Origin: Halobacillus mangrovi
GTDB lineage: Bacteria; Bacillota; Bacilli; Bacillales; Halobacillaceae
Assembly: GCF_002097535.1 (NCBI RefSeq)
Contig: NZ_CP020772.1
Span: 2,170,001-2,234,000, forward strand
Reading direction: 5' to 3'
Length of the DNA: 64,000 nt
The notes under the pieces were generated by a model. It was not told the DNA's origin and searched no databases. It was given only the letters and a program-made list of their open reading frames with translations. A program made the translations under genes and the position numbers. Positions 46,071 to 55,922 of the stretch are shown here, piece by piece. Numbering within the stretch: the first letter of the stretch is position 1; the number at the start of each line of letters is the position of its first letter.

Positions 46071-47030
46071 ATGTTAAAGAATGAGCAAGCTTATTTGGAC
46101 TTATGCCGTCATGTCATGAAGGAAGGTACAGAAAAAAGTGATCGGACAGGGACGGGGACGTTATCCGTTTTTGGACATCAGATGAGATTTAACTTGCAGG
46201 AAGGCTTTCCTCTATTAACGACAAAACGGATCCCTTTCCGGCTGATTGCTAGTGAACTGCTTTGGTTTATCAAAGGGGATACAAATATCCGCTACTTGCT
46301 AAAGCATAACAATAATATTTGGAACGAGTGGGCTTTCCAGAGCTGGGTAGAGAGCGAGGAATATGAAGGTCCTGATATGACTGATTTTGGAAGGAGAAGC
46401 CAAACGGATGAAGTATTTAAAGAGCGCTATGATGAGCAAATGCGTTCCTTTAAAGAGCGAATTTTGACAGAAGAAGATTTTGCTGAGAAATATGGCAATC
46501 TCGGTGCTGTTTATGGGAAACAGTGGCGTGATTGGAAGACATCTCAGGGAGAAACCATTGATCAATTAAAAAAGGTTATTGATGGTATTAAGAACAACCC
46601 TGATTCCAGAAGACATATTGTAACCGCTTGGAACCCTGAAGACGTGCCTTCAAATATGGCCTTACCGCCATGTCATACGATGTTTCAATTCTATGTTGCA
46701 GACGGAAAGCTTTCATGCCAGCTTTACCAGAGAAGTGGAGACATCTTCCTCGGCGTTCCATTCAACATAGCCAGTTACGCTTTGTTAACGCACTTGATTG
46801 CTCACGAGTGCGAACTGGAACCTGGAGAGTTCATCCATACTCTAGGAGACGCTCATATTTATACGAATCATGTAGAACAAATTAATAAACAGCTATCTAG
46901 ACAGCCTAAAGGATTGCCAACTCTTTCTTTAAACAAGGAAATTGTGAGTGTATTTGATTTTGAAATGGAAGATATTAAGATAGAAGGCTATGAACCGCAT
47001 CCAGGAATCAAAGCCCCTGTAGCCGTATAA
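46071..47030 (+). CDS. thyA: Thymidylate synthase
   Basis: 319 residues from ATG 46071 after ATCAGGAGGATGTGGAGC. ThyA with the roughly 50-residue insertion seen in Lactobacillus casei-type enzymes (about residues 88-140). Catalytic Cys in [11 protein letters not shown] (about 201-211); substrate motifs [31 protein letters not shown]. It turns dUMP into dTMP with methylene-tetrahydrofolate. dfrA follows 20 bases later and regenerates tetrahydrofolate. Confidence 0.96.
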   Translation: MLKNEQAYLDLCRHVMKEGTEKSDRTGTGTLSVFGHQMRFNLQEGFPLLTTKRIPFRLIASELLWFIKGDTNIRYLLKHNNNIWNEWAFQSWVESEEYEGPDMTDFGRRSQTDEVFKERYDEQMRSFKERILTEEDFAEKYGNLGAVYGKQWRDWKTSQGETIDQLKKVIDGIKNNPDSRRHIVTAWNPEDVPSNMALPPCHTMFQFYVADGKLSCQLYQRSGDIFLGVPFNIASYALLTHLIAHECELEPGEFIHTLGDAHIYTNHVEQINKQLSRQPKGLPTLSLNKEIVSVFDFEMEDIKIEGYEPHPGIKAPVAV

Positions 47031-47050
47031 CATACTCGAGGTGATAAACG

Positions 47051-47545
47051 ATGATCTCATTCATTTTTGCAATGGACAAAAACCGATTAATAGGAAAAGA
47101 GAACGATCTTCCTTGGCATATACCCAATGATTTTAAATTCTTTAAAGATATGACCTGGGGGAAGACAATTATTATGGGGCGAAAAACTTTCGAATCCTTC
47201 GGAAAACCGCTTCCTGAAAGGGAGCACATCGTCATAACGAGCAACCGTGAGTACAACCGTGAAGGCTGCAAAGTCATCCACTCCATCAACGAAATCCTCC
47301 AGTTGGAAAAAAATCAGCCAGATAAAGAGTGGTTCGTTATTGGAGGCAGTGTTCTGTTCGAAAAGATGCTCCCTTATGCAGACCGCATGTATTTGACCTA
47401 CATTGATCATGCTTTTGAAGGGGATACCCATTTCCCAGAGTATGATGAGAGCGAGTGGAAGCTGATCTCTGAAACGAAAGGGAAGATGGATGATAAGAAT
47501 CCTTATGATTATTACTTCCGTACGTATGATCGTGTTCACTCATGA
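47051..47545 (+). CDS. dfrA: Dihydrofolate reductase
   Basis: 164 residues. MISFIFAMDKNRLIG at the N-terminus, then NDLPWHIPND with the catalytic Asp, TWGKTIIMGRKTFESFG and a C-terminal FVIGGSVLFEKML. Ribosome site CGAGGTGATAAACG. Couples to ThyA. Its last codons overlap the start of mobA by 4 bases. Confidence 0.96.
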   Translation: MISFIFAMDKNRLIGKENDLPWHIPNDFKFFKDMTWGKTIIMGRKTFESFGKPLPEREHIVITSNREYNREGCKVIHSINEILQLEKNQPDKEWFVIGGSVLFEKMLPYADRMYLTYIDHAFEGDTHFPEYDESEWKLISETKGKMDDKNPYDYYFRTYDRVHS

Positions 47546-48141
47546 AACTCATAAGTGAGTACTGTGCAGCGGTGCTTGCAGGAGGAGGTTCAACTCGAAT
47601 GGGTACCGATAAGGCGAGTCTCTCTCTTGGGAATTCGACCGTAGAGGAACGAGTGATCAGAGAATTGTACAGTCTGACATCTAAGGTGGTGTTAAACAAA
47701 AAAGATAGCTTAGATGTACAGTTACCCACGATTTCTGATGTGTATGAAAATGCTGGACCGCTCGGAGGACTACAGGCAGTTATGGAAATAAGAAAAGAAG
47801 AATGGTTCATTGTTTCTGCCTGCGACACTCCTTTCATTAAAAAAGCTGTCTATCAGTATTTAACAAACTTTATTAATGATCAGAGACAGGCCATTATTCC
47901 CATCTATAATGGACGTTTTCAGCCTTTATCAGGGCTTTATCATAAAAGTGTCTATCCTGAACTTGTCTCTCTGTTAGAAAGAGGGGATCGAAAAGTTGGG
48001 AAATTATTAGATAGGGTGCACACATACTACGTTGAAGATTTTGGTGACCTTCGTACAAGTGACCTAGATCTCCATTTTTTCAATATGAACACCCCTGATG
48101 ATTATCAAAAGGCAAAGGAAATCGCAAAAAATCTAGCGTAA
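47542..48141 (+). CDS. mobA: Molybdenum cofactor guanylyltransferase
   Basis: 199 residues. The nucleotidyltransferase loop LAGGGSTRMGTDKASL (about 12-27) is typical of MobA; NAGPLGGLQAVM and the SACDTPF motif (about 92-98) follow. It attaches GMP to molybdopterin. No other molybdenum cofactor gene is in the window, but a Tat translocase, which exports many MGD enzymes, starts 130 bases downstream. Translation start overlaps dfrA, implying coupling. Confidence 0.88.
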   Translation: MKLISEYCAAVLAGGGSTRMGTDKASLSLGNSTVEERVIRELYSLTSKVVLNKKDSLDVQLPTISDVYENAGPLGGLQAVMEIRKEEWFIVSACDTPFIKKAVYQYLTNFINDQRQAIIPIYNGRFQPLSGLYHKSVYPELVSLLERGDRKVGKLLDRVHTYYVEDFGDLRTSDLDLHFFNMNTPDDYQKAKEIAKNLA

Positions 48142-48197
48142 TCAAGACATTTCGTTTAGAAAATGATATCATGAAATTGAAAATACTTATCGATTCC

Positions 48198-48215
48198 ACT
48201 TCATGTTCATGAAGT
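48198..48215 (+). promoter_or_regulatory. Palindrome upstream of tatA
   Basis: ACTTCATG (48198-48205), TT, CATGAAGT (48208-48215): perfect 8-bp arms with a 2-base centre, 56 bases before the first tatA. Could be an operator; no regulator is suggested by the sequence. Confidence 0.4.
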
Positions 48216-48271
48216 TGAGAAGAATGTACAACCTTAACTTAAATAGCTAGTGACAAAAGGCGGTGAAGTAC

Positions 48272-48454
48272 ATGCTGTCAAGCATTGGAATTCCGGGTCT
48301 CATCTTAATTTTGACGATTGCTCTCGTCATTTTTGGGCCTAAGAAGCTTCCAGAAATCGGAAAAGCTGCTGGGCAGACTTTGAAAGAATTCAAAAGTTCA
48401 GCACGCGATCTAACCGATGATGTTAAAGAAGAGAAGCCAGAAGTGAAAAAATAA
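48272..48454 (+). CDS. tatA: Twin-arginine translocase subunit TatA (copy 1)
   Basis: 60 residues from ATG 48272 (AAGGCGGTGAAGTAC); GTG 48263 is in frame but sits in the ribosome site. One N-terminal helix, the [14 protein letters not shown] hinge and amphipathic helix (about 20-33), and a charged tail. Pore-forming component of Tat export. Tandem with a second tatA 14 bases downstream. Confidence 0.94.
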   Translation: MLSSIGIPGLILILTIALVIFGPKKLPEIGKAAGQTLKEFKSSARDLTDDVKEEKPEVKK

Positions 48455-48468
48455 TGGAGTGATGAACC

Positions 48469-48651
48469 ATGTTATCAAACATTGGTGTACCCGGTCTCAT
48501 CTTGATTTTGATTATCGCTTTAGTTATTTTCGGTCCTTCCAAACTGCCGGAAATCGGGAAAGCTTTTGGAAGCTCATTAAAAGAGTTTAAAAAAGCGACT
48601 GGAGATATCATGTCAGACGATGATACGAAGAAAAAGTCTAACGACGAATAA
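48469..48651 (+). CDS. tatA: Twin-arginine translocase subunit TatA (copy 2)
   Basis: 60 residues, very like the first copy over residues 1-35 ([27 protein letters not shown]) and different in the tail. Clearly a tandem duplicate. Keeping two copies suggests different substrates or dosage. tatC follows after 75 bases, completing a minimal TatAC system of the Firmicute type. Confidence 0.94.
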   Translation: MLSNIGVPGLILILIIALVIFGPSKLPEIGKAFGSSLKEFKKATGDIMSDDDTKKKSNDE

Positions 48652-48726
48652 TATAGAGAGGTGTAAGGGGGCTCCCTCTTACATCTTCTTTTTTGCAGGC
48701 TGTATGGAGCCTGGAGGTGGAGCATT

Positions 48727-49479
48727 TTGTCAGATGAAAAAGTAACCAAAGATATAGAAATGAACTTTACTGATCATTTAAGTGAATTGAGAAAAAGGAT
48801 CATATGGACACTCGTATTCTTTGTCGCATTTTTTGTCGTTGGTTTTTTGAATGTAAGAACCATTCAAGATTTCTTCGTCGAGGAACTGCCGTTTGAATTG
48901 AATATGACAAGTCCAGGCGAGATCATTTGGATTTTCTTTACCATTGCAAGTATTGTAGCCATTGCCGGTACGTTGCCAGTTTTATGCCTGCAAGTATGGC
49001 TGTTTATAAAACCGGCGCTAACACCCAAAGAAAGAAAGGTATCTTTAGCCTACATTCCAGCAATCTTTCTCTTATTTTTGGGCGGGCTGGCGTTTGGGTA
49101 CGTTGTTTTTATTCAAATGATTCTCCCCTTTTTACTTTCGTTGAATGATGGGATGTTTAATGAAATCTACACAGTGGAAAGGTACTTCAAGTTTTTATTC
49201 AGAGTCACCATTCCATTTGCCGTACTTTTTGAAATTCCAATTCTTACGATGTTTTTAACTAGCCTTGGGATCGTGAATCCTATGTTCCTAGTAAAGGTGA
49301 GGAAGTATGCTTATTTTATTCTGATCATTATCGGGACGATCATTTCTCCTCCCGATTTTATCCTTCAGATTGTAGTGGCCATCCCCCTCATCGTCTTGTA
49401 TGAGATTAGCATTGTCTTATCAAGAATTGTGTTCAGAAAGAAGATGAAGAACCATCAGGAATTTATGGAGAATGATTAG
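48727..49479 (+). CDS. tatC: Sec-independent protein translocase TatC
   Basis: 250 residues with six membrane helices. Start is TTG 48727 after GGAGGTGGAGCATT. The signature LSELRKRIIW (about 17-26) and helix-rich middle with PALTPKERK are typical. TatC recognises twin-arginine signals such as the one on QcrA in this window. Confidence 0.95.
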   Translation: MSDEKVTKDIEMNFTDHLSELRKRIIWTLVFFVAFFVVGFLNVRTIQDFFVEELPFELNMTSPGEIIWIFFTIASIVAIAGTLPVLCLQVWLFIKPALTPKERKVSLAYIPAIFLLFLGGLAFGYVVFIQMILPFLLSLNDGMFNEIYTVERYFKFLFRVTIPFAVLFEIPILTMFLTSLGIVNPMFLVKVRKYAYFILIIIGTIISPPDFILQIVVAIPLIVLYEISIVLSRIVFRKKMKNHQEFMEND

Positions 49480-49483
49480 GAAC

Positions 49484-49516
49484 AAGAAGAATCCTCATAA
49501 AGGGGATTCTTTTTTA
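49484..49516 (+). terminator. Terminator after tatC
   Basis: AAGAATCC (49487-49494) with GGATTCTT (49504-49511), then T run. Confidence 0.8.
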
Positions 49517-49633
49517 TATCAACCTAATATCACCTTGTCCGAGGGGTTCCCGCGATCGTCTTTATCAATTCTTTTGCCGAAACTATGAATACGTGATAAA
49601 ACAGAATTAGAATAAACTCAGGAGGAGCAAACT

Positions 49634-49852
49634 ATGAGATCCTTTTACCATTATATGATGCGTTACCGTGGAAATCGGAAAAATGATGATGAAAAAAGAT
49701 TAGCTGATTGGATGTTTGAAGACCATAGCTTTCCAAAACAAGCGAAATCCTATGATGAAATCAGCCGCTATCTGGAGTGGAACATTCCGTTCCCAAACGC
49801 GCTCTCGGTATTTGACCGACTATATGAAACTTACAAACTGGATGAAGAATAA
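49634..49852 (+). CDS. YozE-family small SAM-like protein
   Basis: 72 residues, all helical. The pattern SFYHYMMRYR, ADWMFEDHSFPKQAKSYDEIS and the YLEWN ending match the YozE_SAM_like family (DUF1250). Unknown function. Ribosome site CAGGAGGAGC. Located 27 bases before sbcD. Confidence 0.9.
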   Translation: MRSFYHYMMRYRGNRKNDDEKRLADWMFEDHSFPKQAKSYDEISRYLEWNIPFPNALSVFDRLYETYKLDEE

Positions 49853-49879
49853 CTATATTGTTAAGGGGAGAGAGCCTGT

Positions 49880-51034
49880 ATGCGAATTTTACATACAGCG
49901 GATTGGCATTTAGGAAAAATCGTCAATTACGTGCACATGACCGAAGACCAGCAATTTATTTTAGATCAGTTCATTCAAATCGTAGAAAAAGAAGAACCGG
50001 ATGTGATTATTATCGCAGGGGACCTTTATGACCGTTCGATTCCTCCTAAACAGGCGGTTGATCTTCTTAATAAGACGTTGACAAAATTTATTAACGATTT
50101 TAATATCCCCGTCCTTGCTATATCAGGAAATCACGACAGCCCCGACCGGCTGCAGTTTGGAACTGATCTGTTCCGCCGACAGGGTTTGTTCCTGGATACG
50201 AAAATTAAACCTGATAGGGAACCTGTAACTCTTTACGATGAAGAGGGGCCCGTTCATTTTCACTTGATTCCATATGTCGAACCCGCAGAAGTTGCTCATG
50301 TCTTTGATGATTCCTCTATACGTTCTCATCAGCAAGCAGCTGAGAGATTGATCGAGGACATTAAAGAAAGATTTGACATGGACGAGCGTCACGTATGGAT
50401 TGGACATTCATTTTTGGCCGGGGGCATGGAAACGGAATCAGAAGAGCGCCTTTCTATGATCGGTGGAAGCCCTTATATTGATGCACGGTTATTCGAAGAC
50501 TTTTCGTATGTGGCGCTTGGTCATCTACATCAGGCTCAAAGGGTGACCGCAGATCACATTCGCTACAGCGGCTCGATATTAAAATATTCTTTCTCAGAAG
50601 CAAACCATAACAAATCTGTCACTATGGTCGAATTAGAGGCAAACGGATCATGTCAAATAAATAAAACCCCACTGGTGCCTGAACGTGACTTTGAAATGGT
50701 TGAAGGTTACTTTGAAGAGCTGCTAGGTGGAGATGCAGCCGCGGATCCACATAATTACCTTCATGTTCGCTTATTGGATGATGGTCAATTGATAGATCCG
50801 ATGGGAAAACTTCGAAAAGTATATCCAAATATTCTCCATCTTGAGCGAAGAAGGACAGCGACTAACAATTCTTACGAAGAGCTTCATAAAGTCAAGGAGC
50901 GGCAAAAATTATCCCATCAAGATTTATTCCACTCTTTTTATGAAGATATTAAAGGAGATTCAATACCCGAACACCGGAAGGATCTAGTCCTGCAGGCGAT
51001 AGAACTTTTGAAAGAAAAGGAGAGGGGGGAGTAA
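49880..51034 (+). CDS. sbcD: Exonuclease subunit SbcD (Mre11-like)
   Basis: 384 residues. Calcineurin-like nuclease motifs in order: DWHLG (about 8-12), GDLYDR (about 49-54), SGNHDSP (about 85-91), GHSFLAGG and GHLHQAQ. It forms the SbcCD complex that cuts hairpins and trims DNA ends. Directly followed by sbcC with 1 base between stop and start. Confidence 0.96.
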   Translation: MRILHTADWHLGKIVNYVHMTEDQQFILDQFIQIVEKEEPDVIIIAGDLYDRSIPPKQAVDLLNKTLTKFINDFNIPVLAISGNHDSPDRLQFGTDLFRRQGLFLDTKIKPDREPVTLYDEEGPVHFHLIPYVEPAEVAHVFDDSSIRSHQQAAERLIEDIKERFDMDERHVWIGHSFLAGGMETESEERLSMIGGSPYIDARLFEDFSYVALGHLHQAQRVTADHIRYSGSILKYSFSEANHNKSVTMVELEANGSCQINKTPLVPERDFEMVEGYFEELLGGDAAADPHNYLHVRLLDDGQLIDPMGKLRKVYPNILHLERRRTATNNSYEELHKVKERQKLSHQDLFHSFYEDIKGDSIPEHRKDLVLQAIELLKEKERGE

Positions 51035-51035
51035 T

Positions 51036-54000
51036 ATGAAAGCACTGTCTTTAACGATGAATGCTTTCGGTCCTTATAGGCTAAAACAGACGATTGATTT
51101 TTCTACATTAGGGGAGGAGTCGATCTTTTTAATTACAGGACCTACTGGAGCAGGGAAAACGACGATTTTTGACGCAATGTGTTTTGCCTTATATGGGAGA
51201 GCTAGTGGGAGTGACCGGGATCAGGATAGCATGAGAAGCCATTTCGCCGACCAAGAAGAAACGACTTATGTAGACTTTCAGTTTGAGCTTAGAGGAAAGT
51301 CCTATCGTATTCTGCGCATGCCAAAACAAATGAGAAAAAAAGAACGTGGAGTAGGCTGGAAAGAAGATCCTGCACGCGCAGAGTTATATATGGTTCAAGA
51401 AGATGGAGAAAAGCTAATTGCTTCAAAGATCAAAGAGGTAAACGAGCACATAGAAGAAGTTTTAAGTCTCGACTACGAGCAGTTCAGAAAAATGATTATG
51501 ATCCCTCAAGGAGAGTTCCGAAAACTAATTTCAGAGAATAGTAAAGAACGAGAAGAGATTCTTCAGCGTATTTTTAAAACACAATTTTATTCAGAGCTGA
51601 CCGAATATTTTAAAACCCGCTCTAAGTCGCTCGAGAAAGAGATAGAACAATTTCAATGGAAAATCAATCAAGAGATTCATAAAGTCAATTGGGGTCTAGA
51701 CAGTGATACATCCCTCGAGGATGAAGATCCCGAAAAAATTATCGGCTTATTAGAAAAGAGATTGGATGAACAAAAACAATGGATCAATGAAGAAAGAGCA
51801 CACCTTGAGGTCTTAACTAACCAGTCCGAGCAGTATCAGAACGATCTTCAAAAAGCAAAACAACTTCAAGAAAACTTTGATGAGCTTGAGAGAGCTCAAG
51901 AGGAACATCAGCAGCTAAAAAAACGAGATGGCGTAATTCGTGAGATCGAAGCCGAGTTAACAAAAGGAAAGCAAGCTGCTCAAATCTTTCCATATGAGAA
52001 GCAGTGGAAAGAGCGAGAGCAAGAACTTAAAGAACAAAAAGAATTACTATCCAAAAAGGAAGAGATGCTTCAGGAAAAAAGCAAGGAATATGAAGAGATC
52101 AAACTCATGTACTTGGAGAAAGAGGCACAGGATGACGAGCGACAAGCTCTGAAAGAAGATTGGAAAAATAAGCTGGAAGAACAGAAAAAATTGAACGACT
52201 ATTTATCAATTAGCCGTCAACTTCAAAAGACTCGAAACAGTACCGAGAATTTTCGTGTTCAAATAAAAAAGTATGAAGAAGAGCAAGAAGGTTTACGTCA
52301 GCAGTATAAATCTCTGAAAAATAAAGCGAATAATGAAAGAGAGATTACAAACGAACGATTAGAGAAAAGAAATTTTCTTGAAAAGCTAAAACAGCAGTCT
52401 CACTCACTCGAAAGGCTCTGGAGCGAGTTGAAAAAGCTCAACCGGATGAGAAGTCATTACCAAACATTTATGAAAGACTATCAAGAGGTAAAATCACATC
52501 AAGAACGCACAAAGCTAGCCTATGAAGGTGCTTTAGAAGAGATAAGGAAACATCATGCTTATACATTATCTCTAGAGTTAGATGAAGGGAATAAATGTCC
52601 TGTTTGTGGCTCTTCCAGTCATCCTAATCCAGCTCAAAAGCCAGAACATATTATGGAAGAGAGTGAATTAGATCAGTTGAAAACAGCTTACGAAAAGGCA
52701 GAGGAAGCCTTTCGAAAAGCGCAGGAAAAATTGATTCAAGTGAAATCAGAGGGAGAGACTCAGCGCCAATTAACAGAAGCGCTTCACCAAGATTTACGTG
52801 AACTCACATCAAATATGGAAGAAACATCCGTGAAAGAAGCATATAATCAAATAAGCGAAGAAATTTCAACCGTTCAAACAAGGATATCCACACTTGATGA
52901 AAAATCAAAGAGAATTCAAAACACGTTAAAGGAAATGGAAGACATAGAAACAAAGCTTACCTCGCTTGAAGAAACCCTAATAATAAAAAAGCAGAGTTTT
53001 TATGAAAAACAGCAGGAATTAACCCGCTTAGAAACAAAGGAACAATCTTATCGTGAGAACTATACGTTTAGCACTAAAGATGAACATGAACTGAAGGAAC
53101 TCGTTCAAAAAGCAGAAGATCAATACGTTAAGGAAGAAAAAAAATGGGTGCATATCCAACAACGCTATTCAAAAATCAGAGATGAATTTAATAGTGCAAA
53201 AGTATCAGAAAATGAAGCGAAAAAATATAAAATTCAAGTAGAAACAGCGGTACAACAGCATTATATAGAATTTAAACAAACGTTTGATCAATTCCATTTT
53301 ATGTCTATTGAAGATTACCAGAAATCTCTTTTATCAGAGAAAGAAATGAGAAACAAACAAACGACAATCGATGAATATAATCAAAGAATGGCGATTATTA
53401 CCGATCGGATATCAGATTTACAAGAAAAACTAAAAGGAGAAGAAAGACCACACATAGAAAACTTGCGAAGCAAATGGGAAGAAAGTAAGCAGGAGCTAAA
53501 TAGACAGCAGCAGAAAGTCAATGAACTGCATATGTCAGTAAAGCAAAACGAAAAGGTGCTCGAAAACCTTGGGAATCTCATACAGGATCAAGGTGAGCTC
53601 GCTAACCAATATTATGACATTGCTGAATTGGCACAGCTTGCTAAAGGAGATAATCCCCTGCGTTTATCCCTGGAACGCTACGTACTGGCTGCTTTTTTGG
53701 ATGAAATATTAGTGCAAGCGAATATTAGACTCGATCAGATGACAGATCATCGGTATCAGCTGATCCGAAGTGATGAAGTTGCCAAGCGTGGAGCGCAGAG
53801 CGGGCTTGACCTTGAAGTTCTTGATCATCACACAGGACAACAGCGTTCTGTACGAACTCTTTCAGGAGGAGAAGGTTTTAAGGCTTCTTTAAGCCTTGCT
53901 CTTGGAATGGCAGACGTCGTCCAGTCTCACGCCGGAGGGGTCCAACTTGATACTTTATTTATTGATGAAGGGTTTGGTACTTTAGATGAAATTTCCCTCG

Positions 54001-54152
54001 AGCAGGCGATTGAATGCTTGCGTGGGCTGCAGGATGGCAACCGTATGCTTGGCATTATATCTCATGTGCCTCAGTTGAAAGAGGAGATTCCTGCAAAGCT
54101 GCAAATTGACACAGGTCCTGACGGGTCTAGAGTGAAGTTCGTCTTTCAATAA
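51036..54152 (+). CDS. sbcC: Exonuclease ATPase subunit SbcC (Rad50-like)
   Basis: 1038 residues. Walker A GPTGAGKTTIFDAM (about 35-48), then long coiled coils (about 180-490 and 550-850) around a zinc hook CPVCG (Cys 521 and 524), and a C-terminal ATPase lobe with LSGGEGFKASLSLAL and Walker B DTLFIDEGFGTLD. Works with SbcD. Confidence 0.96.
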   Translation: MKALSLTMNAFGPYRLKQTIDFSTLGEESIFLITGPTGAGKTTIFDAMCFALYGRASGSDRDQDSMRSHFADQEETTYVDFQFELRGKSYRILRMPKQMRKKERGVGWKEDPARAELYMVQEDGEKLIASKIKEVNEHIEEVLSLDYEQFRKMIMIPQGEFRKLISENSKEREEILQRIFKTQFYSELTEYFKTRSKSLEKEIEQFQWKINQEIHKVNWGLDSDTSLEDEDPEKIIGLLEKRLDEQKQWINEERAHLEVLTNQSEQYQNDLQKAKQLQENFDELERAQEEHQQLKKRDGVIREIEAELTKGKQAAQIFPYEKQWKEREQELKEQKELLSKKEEMLQEKSKEYEEIKLMYLEKEAQDDERQALKEDWKNKLEEQKKLNDYLSISRQLQKTRNSTENFRVQIKKYEEEQEGLRQQYKSLKNKANNEREITNERLEKRNFLEKLKQQSHSLERLWSELKKLNRMRSHYQTFMKDYQEVKSHQERTKLAYEGALEEIRKHHAYTLSLELDEGNKCPVCGSSSHPNPAQKPEHIMEESELDQLKTAYEKAEEAFRKAQEKLIQVKSEGETQRQLTEALHQDLRELTSNMEETSVKEAYNQISEEISTVQTRISTLDEKSKRIQNTLKEMEDIETKLTSLEETLIIKKQSFYEKQQELTRLETKEQSYRENYTFSTKDEHELKELVQKAEDQYVKEEKKWVHIQQRYSKIRDEFNSAKVSENEAKKYKIQVETAVQQHYIEFKQTFDQFHFMSIEDYQKSLLSEKEMRNKQTTIDEYNQRMAIITDRISDLQEKLKGEERPHIENLRSKWEESKQELNRQQQKVNELHMSVKQNEKVLENLGNLIQDQGELANQYYDIAELAQLAKGDNPLRLSLERYVLAAFLDEILVQANIRLDQMTDHRYQLIRSDEVAKRGAQSGLDLEVLDHHTGQQRSVRTLSGGEGFKASLSLALGMADVVQSHAGGVQLDTLFIDEGFGTLDEISLEQAIECLRGLQDGNRMLGIISHVPQLKEEIPAKLQIDTGPDGSRVKFVFQ

Positions 54153-54171
54153 CTAAGAGGAGGAGCCTGGG

Positions 54172-54420
54172 ATGTCTACACCTTTTACAATGGAATGGCT
54201 CATAATAACAGAAGGAAGAGAGAAAAGGGTGAATGAAGGGGATAACCTATTTGAGATTGCCTATGAGGGGTATAAGTTATTTCCGATCAATGAACCATTG
54301 GAAATTAGAAAACATTTTTCTTCAAAGGTTATTGGATCCTGTGTAATTGAAGAGTTAATTTTAAAAAATCAGGCTACACATTGTAAATACCGATTGATTT
54401 CTTTGAATTCCGTCAATTAA
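54172..54420 (+). CDS. Small conserved protein (DUF2584-like)
   Basis: 82 residues, beta-rich, with the ending CKYRLISLNSVN. It recalls Bacillaceae DUF2584 proteins, which end in LISLxSxN; this is from memory. Ribosome site AGGAGGAGCCTGGG. Function is unknown. A 100-base gap without visible signals precedes ung. Confidence 0.72.
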   Translation: MSTPFTMEWLIITEGREKRVNEGDNLFEIAYEGYKLFPINEPLEIRKHFSSKVIGSCVIEELILKNQATHCKYRLISLNSVN

Positions 54421-54520
54421 AGAACTTTGCAACCGGCACTTCTGTCAATTCATGCGCTTGCCCGGGAAATAGATGCATTATTTCTCTAATATTGATTACT
54501 GCTAGAAAAGGAGTTTTATT

Positions 54521-55222
54521 GTGAAGATCTTAAAAAACGACTGGGCAGAAATTTTAGAACCAGAATTCAAAAAGGAATATTATCTTCAACTAAGAGAGCA
54601 ATTGAAACAAGAATACAGTGAAAATACCATTTATCCTGACATGTATGAAATATTTGCTGCTTTACAACACACTTCTTATGAAGGAACGAAAGTCGTTATT
54701 TTGGGACAAGACCCATATCATGGCCCGGATCAGGCTCATGGGTTCAGCTTCTCTGTCAAGCCTGGAATCACCCTGCCTCCCTCGCTTAGAAATATTTATA
54801 AAGAACTGGAAAACGATCTCGGCATCACTCCACCTTCCCATGGATATTTAAAGTCATGGGCAGAAGAAGGGGTCCTGCTTTTAAATAATGTTTTAACCGT
54901 TCGTGCCCATCAAGCTCATTCTCACCAAGGGATTGGTTGGGAATATTTCACAGATAGTGTAATCGAACGGTTAAATGAAAGAAAAACACCTATGGTATTT
55001 ATTTTGTGGGGAAGACATGCCCAGAAAAAAGGGGCTTCCATCAACAGGGAGAGACATAAAGTCATTACTTCGCCTCACCCTAGTCCACTTTCTGCTCACA
55101 GAGGCTTTTTCGGAAGCCGTCCTTTCTCAAAAACGAATGAGTTTTTGAAATCAACGGACCAGGAGCCTGTCGACTGGTCTCTACCACATAGCCCAGATGG
55201 GATAAGAGCCCACTCCGAATAG
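54521..55222 (+). CDS. ung: Uracil-DNA glycosylase
   Basis: 233 residues, family 1. Water-activating loop [18 protein letters not shown] (about 64-81, with the catalytic Asp) and [11 protein letters not shown] (about 187-197). Removes uracil from DNA. GTG start after AAAAGGAGTTTTATT. Confidence 0.97.
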   Translation: MKILKNDWAEILEPEFKKEYYLQLREQLKQEYSENTIYPDMYEIFAALQHTSYEGTKVVILGQDPYHGPDQAHGFSFSVKPGITLPPSLRNIYKELENDLGITPPSHGYLKSWAEEGVLLLNNVLTVRAHQAHSHQGIGWEYFTDSVIERLNERKTPMVFILWGRHAQKKGASINRERHKVITSPHPSPLSAHRGFFGSRPFSKTNEFLKSTDQEPVDWSLPHSPDGIRAHSE

Positions 55223-55269
55223 AAAACCGGGCATATAGTACAGTATTCTAACGTTTCGGAGGGGTTTCT

Positions 55270-55830
55270 ATGTTTCCCACAGGTCAACCACCTTTCCCTC
55301 CTCCAGGACCAGGTATGATGCAAGGGCTGCAAGGTTTCCAAAGAGCTGCTGCGCCGCAAGGAATGATGAGAACAGTGACTCCATTTCTCAATAATGGTGC
55401 TGCAGGTTTTGGCGGTTTCGGCGCACGCGGTATGGGAGTACCCGGATTCGGCGGATTTGGAGCACAAGGTGCAGGAGGAGTAGGGTCTCAAGGATTAGTG
55501 AGTAAAATGCTGGGTGGGGCTGGTACAGCTGCTAAGTCAGGAGGGGCTGGATGGCTTTCCAACATCCAAACAGCATTAAAGGCGATGCAAAGTGCAGCTC
55601 CTATGGTCCAGCAGTACGGTCCAATGGTTAAAAATATCCCGGCGATGATTAATATGATGAAAATCATGAGTGAGCCGGACGATGAAGACGATGAAGTTGC
55701 AGGCACTGAAAGTGAATTAGAGTCACCGTCTCCATATAATGATTTCTCAGCTGAGGAATCCGAATCTAAGTCTTCCTCTGCAAAAAGCAGACGACGTCAA
55801 GGTGCATCACAGCCTAAATTATATATTTAG
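55270..55830 (+). CDS. VrrA/YqfQ-like protein
   Basis: 186 residues. A Gly/Phe/Pro-rich N-terminal half (GFGGFGARG repeats, about 45-75), then a conserved helical part with MQSAAPMVQQYGPMVKNIPAMI (in pieces, about 110-131) and an acidic, Ser-rich tail. The middle part resembles YqfQ/VrrA proteins of Bacillus. Ribosome site CGGAGGGG. Unknown function, possibly surface or spore related. Confidence 0.78.
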   Translation: MFPTGQPPFPPPGPGMMQGLQGFQRAAAPQGMMRTVTPFLNNGAAGFGGFGARGMGVPGFGGFGAQGAGGVGSQGLVSKMLGGAGTAAKSGGAGWLSNIQTALKAMQSAAPMVQQYGPMVKNIPAMINMMKIMSEPDDEDDEVAGTESELESPSPYNDFSAEESESKSSSAKSRRRQGASQPKLYI

Positions 55831-55922
55831 GCTGTGCGTGTGGCTTGATTTTTTTTTGTGAATTAGAAAGAATAAGGTCAAGCTGAATGAAATGCTTATT
55901 TGAGAAGTTAGGAGGCTTCATT

